Shown here piece by piece: positions 10,401 to 22,304 of a stretch of DNA of 64,000 nucleotides; position 1 is the stretch's first letter, and the number at the start of each line of letters is the position of its first letter. A program made the position numbers and the translations under genes. The DNA comes from Chinchilla lanigera (Eukaryota; Chordata; Mammalia; Rodentia; Chinchillidae), in NCBI RefSeq assembly GCF_000276665.1, contig NW_004955426.1:1376179-1440178 (forward strand). Direction: 5' to 3'. The notes beneath the pieces were generated by a model. The model saw only the letters and a list, made by a program, of their open reading frames with translations, searched no databases and was not told the origin of the DNA.

Positions 10401-12756
10401 TGCCCTTCAGAGAGAGCACCCAGCAAGAAGTTGGATCTGCTCACCCGCAATGTGGGTTACAGTGTGAGTTATAACATGGGTTAGAACAAGGGTTGGTAGG
10501 TCTGCAAGTCCCTCAGCTGGAGGTCAGCTGTTTCCACACCTTCTCCTGCACTCGAAATATCCACCCTGGTTATGTGAGGAGTCACTACTTATTGATGTTT
10601 AAATACCAAATGGTTTTATTTTTTCCAATAATGGCAACCTACGGTGATTTGTCAAATTTTCCTTTCTTGCTGAGTGGCTGGTTTCCTTAATGAGAGCTCA
10701 GTCCAACTTATTAAATTTTCAGTGACTTTTGTTAAGAAAGTACTGCCATTTCAGCTGCAGGGCTTAAAACCTGTAGTCAGGGTTTGCATGGGAACAGATT
10801 TAATACAGGACAAACAATTTACAGGATTATTTTGTAATATTCACCCAAAGAGCCAAATGCAGAAGAGCATCAGAGATCTGTTCACACACTTAGAGACCCA
10901 AAGAATCTAGCTGAGGGCTTGAACAGCAGTGTCCTGCATGAGTCCATCTGAAGACCTAAAGCCGATGGCAATGTCCTCCACAAGTCCAACTGGATGGCTA
11001 GAGCCTACAACAATGCCTCACGCCAGTCTGCATGAAGGATCTAATCTGGGAAGGCCCAAAGCCCCGTGGTGGAAGCTAGAAAGCCTGCACAAGCAGGATG
11101 AAGGATCTGTGCCAGCAGCTTAGGAATCTGCACTACAGCTAGGAAGTGACATTCAAAGTAAGGACCAGAGCTCCTCCAAAGAGAACTACAGCCATCCTCA
11201 GCTTCAGCGAGGACTGACAGCTCCTCCGAAAGTGAGAACAGCTGAGTTCATATCAGGAAAACCAGTGTGACAGGATTCTCCAGGAGAATCAACAGCACCA
11301 AATTTTCCCCTCTGCTTCTCTTTTTAGGCTGTTGGCAACAATCCTCAGGTGGACTTCCACATGCAGAACCAAGCTAATTCAGTTCAGCTGGTGTTACAAG
11401 TTGACCATTAGCTAATCCACCACACTTGTTAATTTTAAAAGTTCAGTATCATCTCAACTCAGTCCTGGTACACAATAGGTGGAGCGAGGCTTCCACTCCT
11501 GCAGCCTGCATCTCTTCTGCATCTAGGATTTGGAAAATGACAGGGAAGGACAAAAAGAGCAGTATCCCCGGGGGACTTCCCCTGTGGAGTGTGATGTCTC
11601 CCTTTTAGAAGGGTCTCTACCAATCTAGCTCCTGGAAAGATGAGGTCATGTCTGCCTCATGCAAGCAGCCTGGGGCACAGCACTGGTTGTGATCATCTGA
11701 AGCCTTCTGGAAGAAGAGCTAAATCCTCCAACTGACCATTTCTGTGGCCTTGACAGCACATGCAATGAGCACACACTGTAGTGTCCCCTAGAAGTCCACA
11801 GCTCCAGCCTCACCTGCCCTCCTCTGCCCAGTACCGAGACCCAGACAGGAAGAACACAACCTTCTCACCTCTTAGAGGAAGCCAATGCAAGCTGACAACC
11901 TACCTGACTGCAGCCCCACTCCCCCACGGTCAGCATATGTAACCTGAGAAAAACGTTGTCCTCTGCACTAAGCCTGCATCCCCCGGCCCTGCTGGGGATG
12001 TCACGATCTTAGAAACAGAAAGTACCTTAGTCTTCCTACAGCCTCTCTCTTCTGCCTAGAAAGAGAGTGAGGAATGGTTTCTACTCACAGGGACCCCCCC
12101 CGCCAAGGCCACCTGGCATCCTTCCTGTATCCTCTTGCCTGGGGAATGGTGGAGCTCTCAGGGCCATTCTGTGACACTGCACTTTTCATCAGTTATAAAC
12201 TAGACCCCACAGTTAGTAAAACTCCGAAGGAACAAGGTGATTACCAAGATGGACCTTATTCCCATGTCCAGAAAGTAGAAGATGCTATCTAGCACTCTAC
12301 CTGTGGTTACACTGACATTTCTCCAGTGTCAGCCATGATCCAGAGTCCAACACGAAATAGCTCATGATTTCTGCCCTGGGTATAAAATAATGTGGTGGGG
12401 CCTACAGCTTTCTGTAAGAATACGAGACTCTCCATTTGCTTCCAATTTAAATGCTGTCACCTTGCTTAACATTTGTTCCAAGCCAACTAGTTTACTTCCT
12501 TTCAACAGGCACTGCTTTCAATGGATCTAGGCCTTGTTTTCAAGCTAGGGAGTGGAAGAGGAGAACTCTTTTTAACACACACCTGTTCCTAGCAGTCTCT
12601 AGGAGTTTGCCAAAGACTATCTTGCTTAATGGTTCCCAGTAACAGAGAACACGTATGCTTTACATAGGAAGGAACTAAGGGGTATTAGATGGAATGAAGT
12701 CCAGCTGAACTGAGTAAGTATGCTATGCCTTTCCAACTTCATGCTGCCTTTTCTTC
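10401..12756. other. Unclassified sequence, possibly including an old repeat
   Basis: No gene was recognised. The part at 10915-11420 has a composition and phrase structure (repeated 'gaaggatct' and 'cagctcctcc' blocks) suggestive of an old LTR or ERV internal fragment, but I could not match it to a family. The remainder, including a run of C at about 12102-12109, is unremarkable. Confidence 0.35.
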
Positions 12757-12762
12757 ACTGCA

Positions 12763-12766
<4 letters not shown>

Positions 12767-12797
<31 letters not shown>

Positions 12798-12870
12798 GTA
12801 CAGGGAATCAAACTCAGGACCTTGCACTTGCCCGACAGGCACTTGTGCCACTGAGCTATATTCTGGCCCC
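12767..12870 (-). mobile_element. ID-type SINE
   Basis: On the plus strand a T-run of about 30 bp (the A-tail in reverse) is followed by 'ggtacagggaatcaaactca' and ends 'gagctatattctggcccc'. Flanking direct repeats 'actgcaggat' (12757-12766) and 'attgcaggat' (12871-12880) are the target-site duplication, with one mismatch. The long homopolymer tail suggests a fairly recent insertion. Confidence 0.9.
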
Positions 12871-12914
12871 ATTGCAGGATGTTAATTTGTAAATTTCCTA
12901 ATAAGATCTGTGGT

Positions 12915-13250
12915 GGATAAGCTAAACTGAGTCAACTTGATTGGCTTGCGAACCACTCATGGGATAAATAAAGCACATTTCTGTGTCTGGGTGGATCATG
13001 GAGGCATGACCTTGGTTGCTTTGTCTATGCCCTTGCCTGTGCCTCTCTGACAATATTCCCTCACTCTGCTTCCTGGCTACATGAGCTGAGCCTTTTTGTT
13101 CCCCTATGCTCTTCTGTCATGATGTTGCTGCCTTAGAGCTGGCCATCCACGGACTGATGCCCCTGAAACCATAAGCCAAATTAAACCTTCCTCCTCGAAG
13201 GTGTGGGTTTCAGGTATTGTGTCCCAGGTACAGATAGGCTACAATTCCTG
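12915..13250 (+). mobile_element. LTR-like interspersed repeat (copy 2)
   Basis: Same family as 1935-2290: ordered shared blocks 'ctctgcttcctggcta', 'gagctgagcctttttgttcc', 'cttctgtcatgatg', 'ccataagccaaattaaacc', 'ttcctcctcgaag' and 'caggtattgtgtccca'. This copy extends further 5' ('gtcaacttgattggcttgcg') than copy 1 can be followed. The ATTAAA/AATAAA-like motif near the 3' end fits an LTR polyadenylation site. Family name is uncertain. Confidence 0.55.
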
Positions 13251-15499
13251 GTCACTGACCAAATACTGAGTTTAATAAACTAGAGTTTAGCAAAGCCACA
13301 AGGAAGTACTAAGGATTCCAAACAACCTGCCCTATAGGATTTAAGGGTTAAGGGTTTCTTTCACGCACGGACCTTGCTTTTTGCTTTTTATTGTACTTCA
13401 ACTCTCTCTTTCCACTGAGGCAGTTCTACAATTTGAAAAATATTTCATAGAATCAGAGGGGACCCTTTGAATATGCTCTATGTTAAGGTTTTGAAATGAA
13501 GAATAGTCTGCAAGAACAAATCTCTGCTTTTCACTGAAATATATGTAACACAACTTATACAATAAATACTTCACACAAATCTACAACTGATTTATCAACT
13601 CAAACATATGTAAAGCAAACACTTGCCCGTGAACTTTTTTCCTTGAAAAATCTTCCACATTTAACTATACCCACAACGAAACGAAATGACTCTCCTTGAT
13701 CTTTTGAATGTTTGTTTCCTGCCATCTCTAATTTTTAAAAATCTATTTGTAATATATTTACCTATAAATTATGGCTACATGGTTCTTAAGCTTGTTTGCA
13801 CTGGAAGATCACCTGGTCTCCTAAAAATATAGATGGCTGAGGTTACAGAGCAATTGGGACGCATGTATTCTGGAGGCAGGGAGGCAGTTTAAATTTGTAG
13901 CAATGTTGGATGAACCACGAAACTTTCTCTTTAACTTATTTAGAATTTCCTTTTCAAGAAATGGATTCAAGGCAAGAAAGGCCTGACAGAATGACTCTGA
14001 TGGATGTTCCACCTGACTTGGTCCCCGGGGAGCCTGTGCCCATATTTGTGCCTAAAGGCACACCTAGGTATGAGTGCTGTTTCTTGTGAAATTTCAAGCT
14101 TTATCCACTGCTGGAATATTTCCATCATAGTTATACACCACTACCACCAGTTTATGTTCAAGAATAATTCAACCTTTTTTCCCTTTAAACTGTCTAGTTT
14201 CACCATGAAGGTCTCAGTATCTTTCAGATTCTCCATTATCACATTCCATTATGATATCTGGGTTTCATTTCTCTTCTACACATTGACCTTTCTTTTCTAT
14301 GAGGAAAAACAACTCCTGAACATCTATGGTATTAATATTTCAAGGAACTGGATAAATTATCCACTCATGTTCAGTGGCCCATTTTAGAACAGAGTAGGAG
14401 ATTGAGGAAGGATTCAGGCAAGTGGACATTAAAAAAATTCACTTTCCATGCTAGTCTAGCACAAACTGCAGGATGAGGCTTTGAGCTATGGCCTACAAGG
14501 AGGGAATCCTAACGCTGCATGGATTGGCCAATAAACTGAGGCTGCCTTTGGATAACTTGATGAATTATCAAGTGAATAACCCAAAGAGAAGAGACAGAGG
14601 TGGGATCTCATACTCCTAGCTCCTCTCTCAGGATTCTCAATCACCCTAAAGACAGAAGAGAGAAGAATCTTGAGAAGTGAGGCAGATTGCCTAGCAAATG
14701 TCCCTCTGAGTGGAATGAGAAAAACAAGCAAAGGAAGTTCCGGCTACCCTACACTGACATGCTCAGTATACTGCAGACCTGCCCCTGATCCAGCTGGCAA
14801 CTGACAGATGTGCACTGTCATCTCATCTTAGCAGCTCTTTCCATTTGTCATCTGCAGTGATGTTGTCTGCTCTATGGCAAACGAACCAACGATCAAAAGT
14901 TACCCTGCCCCACTGCTCAGGGAATTTCTAGTCTCCTTCCCAGAGCCTTCAAGGAAGGAGGTAAGGTCCTGACCAGTAGCTATCGGCCCCCTTACCCAAG
15001 ATAATATGGCAGTGCCCCCCATGGCATCTGGGGAAGGCAGAAGAATCAGGAAGTAGATGTTTGCACCCCCTATATGGCAGGGCATCTCAACCATGTGTAG
15101 CTTGTGGACCACACGCTACATTCTCAAAGTTGCTGTTACAAAACAAAACAGACCAGAAACAACAGTTCATAAAATACACGGGGACCACGTTGACCTCTGA
15201 CTTCTACATCAGAAAAATCAACAGAAAAAGGTGCAGAATGGACACCATAAAAGAGGTATGTTGTTCCAACAAAAATGACACGCGCTTTGGGAAAACAAAC
15301 TATAGTAAATATACAGACACTGCATCACATTAATTCACAGAAGTCAAATAGGTATAGAACAGTACAAGAGAAGTGAAAATACAGCACACTTAAAATCGTT
15401 CTGGAAAGTAATTTAAAGTAATTAACAGACAAAAACAATACAGGATCTATCACATATTGGGACTCAAAAAATGCCAGTGGTATCTGATTTTAGGTTTTC
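13251..15499. other. Unique-looking sequence, no gene recognised
   Basis: A 127-codon plus-strand frame (14004-14387) and an 81-codon minus frame (14486-14731) lack domain or exon signals. A small hairpin with arms ACTTGAT and ATCAAGT lies near 14557-14573. The segment near 15076-15130 has a vague hAT-like phrase but nothing assignable. Confidence 0.4.
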
Positions 15500-16010
15500 T
15501 CGGTAAGAGGGATCTGAAAAGCATAACTCTAAAATGACACCCTAATGATCCATGCCCTACCCTTATCCCTTTCTCTTTGGGTACAAGAAGGATCTATGAA
15601 TATAACGAATGTCACCCCAGGTACTAGGTTAAATGACAAAGGCAAAAGAATTCTTTTCCGAGTGGAATTAAGGTTCCCGAGCAACTGATATTCAGTTAAT
15701 TGAAAGACTATCCTGATGGGCCTCCTCTAACACAGGAACTCTTTGACAGTGACTAGAGCTAAGCTATTTGGAGCAGCAAACTATCTGTCTCCTCTGATAT
15801 CTTTGAAGAAATTAGACCCATGGCCTCAACTGCCAAGTGGACATGAATTCTGCCAATGCACTGAGAGACCTTGGGAGTAGATCCTTCTCTAGTCGAGCCT
15901 ACAAAAGAGAATTCAGCCTAGTACTTGCCATGGCTTTAGCCTGATGACAGCTTCAGTACATGACCAGACTTTCTGCCCTCAGAAACTGTATGGCGACAGA
16001 TACGTGTTGT
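15500..16010 (+). mobile_element. Ancient LTR-like repeat (MaLR/MLT type, tentative)
   Basis: The blocks 'cctttctctttgggtacaag', 'aatgtcacccca', 'ggaattaaggttcccgagca', 'actatcctgatgggcc', 'gacatgaattctgccaatgc' and 'cttctctagtcgagcctaca' follow in the order of a common ancient mammalian LTR-like repeat. No open frame survives. The match is by eye, so subfamily and ends are uncertain. Confidence 0.5.
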
Positions 16011-16545
16011 ATGGCGCTAGCTTTGTAGAATTTCACTGTGCCATGAATGTTTACACAGTTTTGATCTGTTGTCCATGCACACTGATTCCAAGTCTCTCTT
16101 GATACTACTGTGTGCACACAAAGTAAAAGGTAAAAATTCTCTTTGATTAAAGCACCTTCTATAGTCAGGCATCACTTCATAATGGAGATAGCCCTGAGAA
16201 AGTGGTGTTGTCCATTTCATCACATGCAAACATCATGCAATGTACCTGAACAAGCTAAGAAAACTGCCACAGAGCAGATTACTATCACATGTAATCTCCT
16301 GGGTCCAACACAGTATGGGAAGGCAATCATTGACCTATCAGTTGCTATACAGTGTGTGACTACGCACAATTTCTTCTAAAAATAAAACAGTAAATACTGG
16401 AAATTATAATTACTTAATAAATGCATGCCAACATCACAGTATTGACATACACCCAAGAGAGGAATATGATAGTATATTAGTTAATTAGGAGTAGTTACTA
16501 GATGTTTTATAAGCCATCTTTTCAGAAGTAGAATATACAGAGATT
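16011..16545. other. Unique-looking sequence, no feature recognised
   Basis: No repeat or gene was recognised. Overlapping short frames on both strands near 16017-16379 are treated as chance. Confidence 0.4.
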
Positions 16546-17170
16546 TTAAAAGGAAATAGAATGACTAACATCAAGAATACAAAAAACAACAAGTATTCCT
16601 GAATCTGTGGGGTAAAGGAGCCCTCCTACATTGTTGGTGGGAATGTAAACTAGTAAAACTGTTATAGAAATCAGTATGGAGAGAGTTAAAAATACTGAAA
16701 ATAGAAAATCCACCTGACCCAGCGATGACTCTCCTGGGTATAGTCCTGAAAGCATTAAAGACAACATCCTATATTGACTGATGTATATGTTTATACAGTA
16801 AGATTTATAATACCAAACTCTGGAAATGGCATGTATTGCCAAGAAGGAAGAATAAAATCATGTCATTTGCAGAAAAAGTTATGGAGCTTGAGACCATAAT
16901 GTTAAGTGAAATAAGGACACAGAAGGTTAGACAGTACATAATTTCTCTTATATGAGTAACCTAAATCAAGAGTAAATGAAAGAGTAAATTACAGGAAAGA
17001 TGGTGGAAATCCAAAAGTCAGATATTTTTGAAATGTGGAAACGGGGGTCTGAAGGAAGGAAAGGGGTAAAAGGAGCAAACATAACGAAGATATGCTAATA
17101 AAGGTACTGGTTTCCCCGAGTAGTATAACTATTACGTACTGCAAACATAAACTAATAATAAATAAGACCT
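16546..17170 (+). mobile_element. L1 LINE, 3' end (ORF2 C-terminus and 3' UTR), 5' truncated
   Basis: The plus strand reads 'cctacattgttggtgggaat', 'ctagtaaaactgttatagaa', 'cagtatggagagagtt', 'cacctgacccagcgatgact' and 'gttaagtgaaataaggac', the conserved end of L1 ORF2 and the start of the 3' UTR. Compare 25285-25400 in this window ('gttggtgggagtgtagattg'). Frameshifts and stops leave no open ORF2. It ends in an AT-rich tail near 17160. Confidence 0.8.
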
Positions 17171-18429
17171 ATTGCTGTAACTAAGAATTTTATTGATAGA
17201 GAAGCATGTGCAAGCCCTGTGGACACAGCTCAGAGTACCAGACCTGCCCTTGGAGAACTGGGCTGCTTCTTCCTCCTCAGTAACTAGGATTCACTTCTAC
17301 AGCTGTCATAATTCTATTACAGAAAAGCAAAATGGAAGATCACCCTCTCAGGAGGGAATTCTTCAATTTGCATAGTACCTAGAGACTTCTTTCTGTTACT
17401 GTATTAATTTATTAACACTTTTTAAAGCAAGGCAGCCTCCCAAGATGTCCCCGTCAGATAAATCATTGAGGTGGTTATAAATAAAGCATCACACCTTAAG
17501 TCCCTCGGTACCTAACCCAGAAAACGAAATGCGGCTGATTTGCCAGCGAGATGTTACAAAAATTAATTGATGTTGATAATTCGGTTCTTTCTCAAACTTA
17601 GGGGATGCCGGATGAAGACAGGTAGGTATAATGCTTTCCAGGGCATGACAGAACAAAAACAGCACAGGCAATGTGAGACTATGCTAGGATCATTAAGACA
17701 AAGTAATCTTCTATTTTGGCTTATAAGAACTGAACTATAGAGGAGAGTGAGCTCTTCCTAAAAATTTCTTTCCATCAAACTTTGGCATTTTTCCATCAGT
17801 GAACACTTAGCTTTAACTATCTCAAGTTCTCACATCTGTGGTAAGAAGCCAAATCTGTGGATCCCAGGGAGATATTTTATTTTTGTGGTAGAGTTATGAT
17901 ATTTTTTCTAATATTCAAATCGTGTTGGAGGTCAGAAAGGAGAAGAACATGCAAATGTCCTCAAGTAGAATAAGCTGTTCATGCTTAGCTCCTCCAAAGA
18001 GACTAATTGCTTCAATCCTGAGGTCATGTCACATCAACAACGCACATTTCCCCAGAGTCGGAGCTTGCCATGTATTTGTGATGTGTTCCGGATGGAATAA
18101 TCCCATCCTTCTAACGTAGGACTTCTGAGCTATGCACAGTGGGCAAGTTATCGAAACCCTGAAATGTGGAGGAGAAGAGAAGCTTTTATTAATATCTATA
18201 AATTTTCTCAACTTATGCAGTGCTGTCTTTCTACAGTATTCTGGATTAATAGAGCTGAGATTGTTAAAAATAACAGTATCAGTAAACAATACTCTAGCTA
18301 AATAGAGTTAAGAGTATAAGAGTTTGTGTATAATTAAGATATAAGAAACATCTCCAACTATATTATCAACTCAGCAAAAGGCCCAAATGCTAACATCAAC
18401 CATAGGTGCAATAAATGAAACCGGAATAA
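17171..18429. other. Unique-looking sequence, no gene recognised
   Basis: Short frames on both strands, for example 17922-18119 plus and 18029-18289 minus, overlap each other and carry no recognisable domain. Confidence 0.4.
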
Positions 18430-18570
18430 CAACTGTGATTCGTGATTTATCAAGCACTATGTGTCAGTTACTTTTCTAGGGAGTTACTTACGTGCTGATT
18501 CATTTAGCCACTACCAAGACCACATCATGGGGTAGATTCTACAGTCCTGACTATTCAACAATCTACCTGC
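18430..18570 (+). mobile_element. MIR/L2-type remnant
   Basis: The blocks 'tttatcaagcactatgtgtc', 'acttttctagg', 'tgattcatttagcc' and 'catggggtagattct' resemble the 'agcacctactatgtgccagg ... cattta ... gaggtagg' layout of MIR/L2 3' ends. It is old and diverged. Confidence 0.45.
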
Positions 18571-18852
18571 CACTGAAACTCTTGTGATGCAGGCCACTTT
18601 AAAGTTTACCTGTTATTTCTTAGTGGATTTTGAGCATTTTAAGATTTTTAATGAGCAAAAAGTATTACTGGAGATCGCTGAACTATCTGACTGCTTATAT
18701 TGCAAATCACTGGACTTTACACAAACTCCTATCCCTTAATAAAGGACTCTGGGGGGTTGTACATATACCTGTGTATAACTGTGTGTATGTGCAAGAAAAA
18801 AATTCACCTTGGGTTTAAGAAGAATCAAGAAGGATTATTCCTATAGCCAGAT

Positions 18853-18878
18853 TATTATTTGGCTATAGCCAAATAATA
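18853..18878. repeat. Perfect 26-bp palindrome
   Basis: The 13-bp arm TATTATTTGGCTA (18853-18865) is followed at once by its exact reverse complement TAGCCAAATAATA (18866-18878), with no spacer. The same CTATAGCCA core occurs on each side, near 18841 and 18901. Such a site could extrude a cruciform or bind a dimeric factor, but no function is implied by sequence alone. Confidence 0.95.
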
Positions 18879-19217
18879 TTTCTGCTACAGACAGATTTTT
18901 CTATAGCCATTGGAGTAGCAATAAGACAGGTGCAATACGTTTGCATTTTGTTTAGGGAACACTGCTATTTCCTACTGAGAATGTGTTCAATTTTTAATGT
19001 ACTTTCATGTGTAATGGAAATAAATGAATACATATTAATAGGGTCCTATAAATTAACAAGATTGACTGTCCAACACATACATATTAGCAATTACTGTGTA
19101 GAACATTTTTTCCTTCCAGTTTTTGGCTTTGGCAAAGATATGCATAAAGCTCAATGATTTTTTTTTTGTTCAAATGGCATTTGAAAGTGTTTTTAGATTT
19201 CAAAGCAGAAATCATGA

Positions 19218-19243
19218 TATATATCTATATATATAGATATATA
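19218..19243. repeat. 26-bp AT palindrome
   Basis: A TA-rich run with symmetric CTA and TAG interruptions gives a perfect 26-bp palindrome centred at 19230/19231. Because it is almost pure TA repeat, symmetry arises easily, so it is best read as an imperfect TA microsatellite. Confidence 0.9.
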
Positions 19244-19429
19244 GACGTGATACTCAGGAGTTCAGACACTGTCACAGCCTGGCTATTAACAGTTACTCCC
19301 ATTCATTAACTTTCAATTAATCTAATGAATTCATGTTCTCTACAGTGCTCAGACCCTGAGTGCTATGCACAGATCTTTAAGAGTGCCACCACTAACCCCA
19401 CAAAGATCAAGGTACCATAATTGAACCCA

Positions 19430-19620
19430 GTATTTTATACTTTAAAATTACTTGGGTTTGAACCCATTTGGAATTTATGTTTCTTGTTTGAAGACACAAA
19501 TCCAATCTTTTGTTTTCCATGTAGACACCTAGCAATTATCCACTAAGACCACAGCACTGATTGGAAAATGTTAGATTTGTATTTCCTTCCACATATGAAA
19601 TGTTCACATATGTATGTGTC
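19430..19620 (-). mobile_element. Possible ancient L1 ORF2 remnant
   Basis: The plus strand 'tagcaattatccactaagac', 'cacagcactgattggaaaat' and the preceding 'ggtttgaacccatttggaa' resemble the reverse complement of the L1 ORF2 3' third ('cagcaccatttattgaa' region). Similarity fades after 19620. Weak call. Confidence 0.35.
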
Positions 19621-20899
19621 TTGTTCTAGTTTTATATAATTATTTTAAGGCCTTAGTGAGGTAATTAATTCAAACAAAAACCAGTATAATGTCCATGAAT
19701 TCTTTGTTTTATTAATATCCTTGTTAGTATGCAAGCAGTCTTGGATTATTTTATTCCTTCATATTGACATGATTTTTGAACTGCTTTTTTCACCTCTAAA
19801 AAACCTTGGATTTTTTGAGTGTCAGAGCTTTACTTTTGATTACTAGGACTAATTCTCTCTTTCATGTGTACAACTTCTATAGTGAGCCTTTCTATTCATG
19901 AACCTGTTATTGTTTCTTTTTATTCTAGATTTTTACCAGCTTTTGTAAAATGTATTTTGGGATCTGTTGACATGACCATAAATATTTTCTTCTGATGAAT
20001 ATTAAAGCACTACATTTTACTCATTAGTTTTACATGTTCAGTCACCCTTTCGGATCTGAAACAACTCCCTTTGCTATGATTATTTTTATCACTTAAAGGA
20101 CAGAATTTTATTTGGGGTTATTGCTTCAAAGTTTAAAAGTAACACTGATCTATAATTTAATGTACTGTTTCTCATGTCTGGTTGGGATACTGGAGTTCTG
20201 TATTGTCTAAATAAAAATTATATTCCTCTAAAATGATTTTCCCTGGGTACTGAACTTGATTTACATCATATCACTGGTTTACCTGTATTTCACCTACCCC
20301 AGATTCTGTTCCACCCACTTAGTACCCACATGGTGCTTGCCAATGACAGTCAGAAATATATTCAACATGCAGTCTGGAGCCTTTGGGCGAGCAGAATTGT
20401 CTCAAAGGAGTGGGCCAAGCATAAGCTCTTGTTTGAGTTCTGATGAGACCCATGATTGTGTGAATTAGGTCCTGGTCCTATGTTCTCCTGTGTAAGTGGA
20501 TAGGATTCCTTCTCTACAGGCTGATGTGTGGCTGAATAAATTCATGTGTACAGAGTACATGATATACAAAGCTTTTCACAACTACCAAGAGCAATAATTT
20601 CTCCTGGTGAACATTAACATAAATACTAATTTCTGTTAATATGTCAACCTTGGCCTCTATGTGTTGAATGATGCATAAGGTTTACTCATGAAATACACAG
20701 ATGTGGTTAGCTGCAGGTCTATATCGCCAGAGTTAATCACATCAACTTTCAGAAAAAGGTTCAAACCTTTTAAATGATTTAGGTCTGCTTCTAAAGTTTC
20801 TTTTTGTTTCATTCAAGGTCCTTCTTAGAAACTTACAAGATGAGTGACCTCTGTCCTATCAGGTGACCCAGAAGTAAAATTTGCTTCTTATAACACTAA
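19621..20899. other. AT-rich sequence, no gene recognised
   Basis: Parts may be further degraded L1 (minus strand) continuing from 19430-19620, but no block is diagnostic. No exon-like frame was seen. Confidence 0.35.
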
Positions 20900-21215
20900 A
20901 TTCCCTACCTAGAGCCACACCTGCCTGCTGTATTTTGAACACACAGTGCATGAGGCAGGACAGTGAACTGGCCATGCTCAAGAATGTGCCCACCTCTATT
21001 GGGAGATGAGCCTGTCTTCATGAAACGCGTATGAGATTCTCCTACAAAAGCCCCTTTGGTTTGTTTGCTTAGGGAGGCACTGCTTTGGGAATTGTCCTCC
21101 CAGCTCTTCTTACGGCAGGTAATAAACCTCTCTTCACTCTTTATCTCCTGGGTGTGTTTATTGGCTTTGTGTGAAATGAAAGATGAACCTTCTGCCTCCT
21201 TACAATATTTCTCTG
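20900..21215 (+). mobile_element. LTR-like 3' segment with polyadenylation signal
   Basis: The block holds AATAAA at 21121-21126, followed by 'cctctcttcactctttat' and a T/G-rich stretch ending 'gtgtgtttattggctttgtg'. This R-U5-like arrangement is characteristic of gammaretrovirus-like (ERV1) LTRs. No internal gag, pol or env region is recognisable beside it, so it would be a solo LTR or fragment. The 5' boundary is not resolved. Confidence 0.45.
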
Positions 21216-21226
21216 AAAAAGTAAGT

Positions 21227-21248
21227 AAGAAAGAAAGAAAGAAAGAAA

Positions 21249-21304
<56 letters not shown>

Positions 21305-21306
21305 AA
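21227..21306. repeat. (GAAA)n microsatellite
   Basis: About 80 bp of nearly pure GAAA units, with one longer A-run near 21246-21250. It generates spurious low-complexity frames on both strands (Lys/Glu/Arg-rich on plus, Phe/Leu/Ser-rich on minus). Confidence 0.97.
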
Positions 21307-21454
21307 TCTTCCTAGTTGTCTGGTGAGAATAAAGTGGTACCAGAATCTGATGTGACTCCTGGGACTGCCTGACAATGGGGAGAATTAAAATTATTTGGTG
21401 GAGTAGGAGTCAAGTGGGCAAGTATTACTGGTTGTAACGCGTCCCTCAGGAAGA

Positions 21455-21850
21455 TCATGTGGAGGGCTGGCCTCCCCAGTGCCTGTGAATGTGGCCGTAT
21501 AGGCAAGCAGGATGAACGCAGATGTGAGTCGATAAGGTGAGGTCACAGTGCTGCAGGATGGGCCTGATGCAACTGACTGAGGTCCTTGTGAAGATGGCGA
21601 TGCACAGGAGAAGGCCAAAAGAAGAACAAGGCAAAGTATGAAGTGAGACCGCCACAAACCGCGAGCAGCATTGGCTGCCAAGGCTAGGAAAGTACCTACA
21701 CCCCTTCTTCACAGGCTTCCAAGGGACTGTCGCTAGGCCAGTATTTGATTTTAGACTTGTAGATTCCAGAAGGATAAGATCACAAATGTCAGCGGTTTGA
21801 AACCACCCAGTTGGTGGTACCCTGTTCTGTAGCCATGGGGAAAGTAAATC
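21455..21850 (+). mobile_element. Ancient LTR-like repeat (MaLR type, tentative)
   Basis: Blocks occur in the order 'gtgcctgtgaatgtggccgt', 'acgcagatgtgagtcgataa', 'ggtgaggtcacagtgctgca', 'gaggtccttgtgaagatgg', 'ttagacttgtagattccaga' and 'aaaccacccagttggtggta'. The same order is seen, split by an L1, at 23855-26330. The final phrases match the 3' end of a common ancient mammalian LTR. Overlapping minus-strand frames of 96-134 codons here are by-products. Confidence 0.5.
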
Positions 21851-22304
21851 ATTGATCACAGCCAGGAAATAAATGGCTTAGATTCAGGGTGTCAATGAAG
21901 TAAAGCAGGAGGGTGATGGTACGGCACTAGCACAAATACTTCACATTAAGTCAAATGCTGTCTGAGGTAGGACGGAAGCAGGAAGATGTCCTGAGTTGTG
22001 CAGCATCAGAGCCAATGGAGGGGATAGCTGAGAGGGAACAGGGAATACAACCACTTATGGCATGGTGGCCAGCCGTCATGGAAAGGTACTAGCATCGCAT
22101 CAGAGAATTATCAGCTCAGTGGCAATGGGTGCAATTTTAAATGCTAAACAGGTTTGATATTGTATTTGGCAAACGCTGCAACAGAAACACAATTTCATGG
22201 GGCCCAGTAACACAAGCATACTCTCTGACATAATTCTGCTATGAACACGGTTCATAAAAACACATCATGTGCATTGAGACTTATTCTTGATTTGTAATTC
22301 CTAT
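21851..22304. other. No feature recognised
   Basis: Sequence between the LTR-like repeat and the candidate minus-strand exon. No repeat or gene was recognised. Confidence 0.4.

Larger units (their letters stand above)
18571..19429. other. AT-rich sequence with two long palindromes
   Basis: No gene was recognised. The notable contents are the palindromes at 18853-18878 and 19218-19243 and three copies of CTATAGCCA (near 18841, 18863 and 18901). Short frames (18630-18818, 18930-19157) are not protein-like. Confidence 0.45.

Noticed and set aside
14004..14387. 127-codon plus-strand frame with Phe/Ser-rich translation
   Set aside because: Low-information, pyrimidine-driven composition; no domain or exon signals.
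15076..15200. Possible hAT (Charlie-like) terminal phrase
   Set aside because: No matching terminal inverted repeat or 8-bp duplication could be found by eye.
20905..21375. 156-codon minus frame and 99-codon plus frame
   Set aside because: Both are produced by reading through the (GAAA)n tract at 21227-21306.
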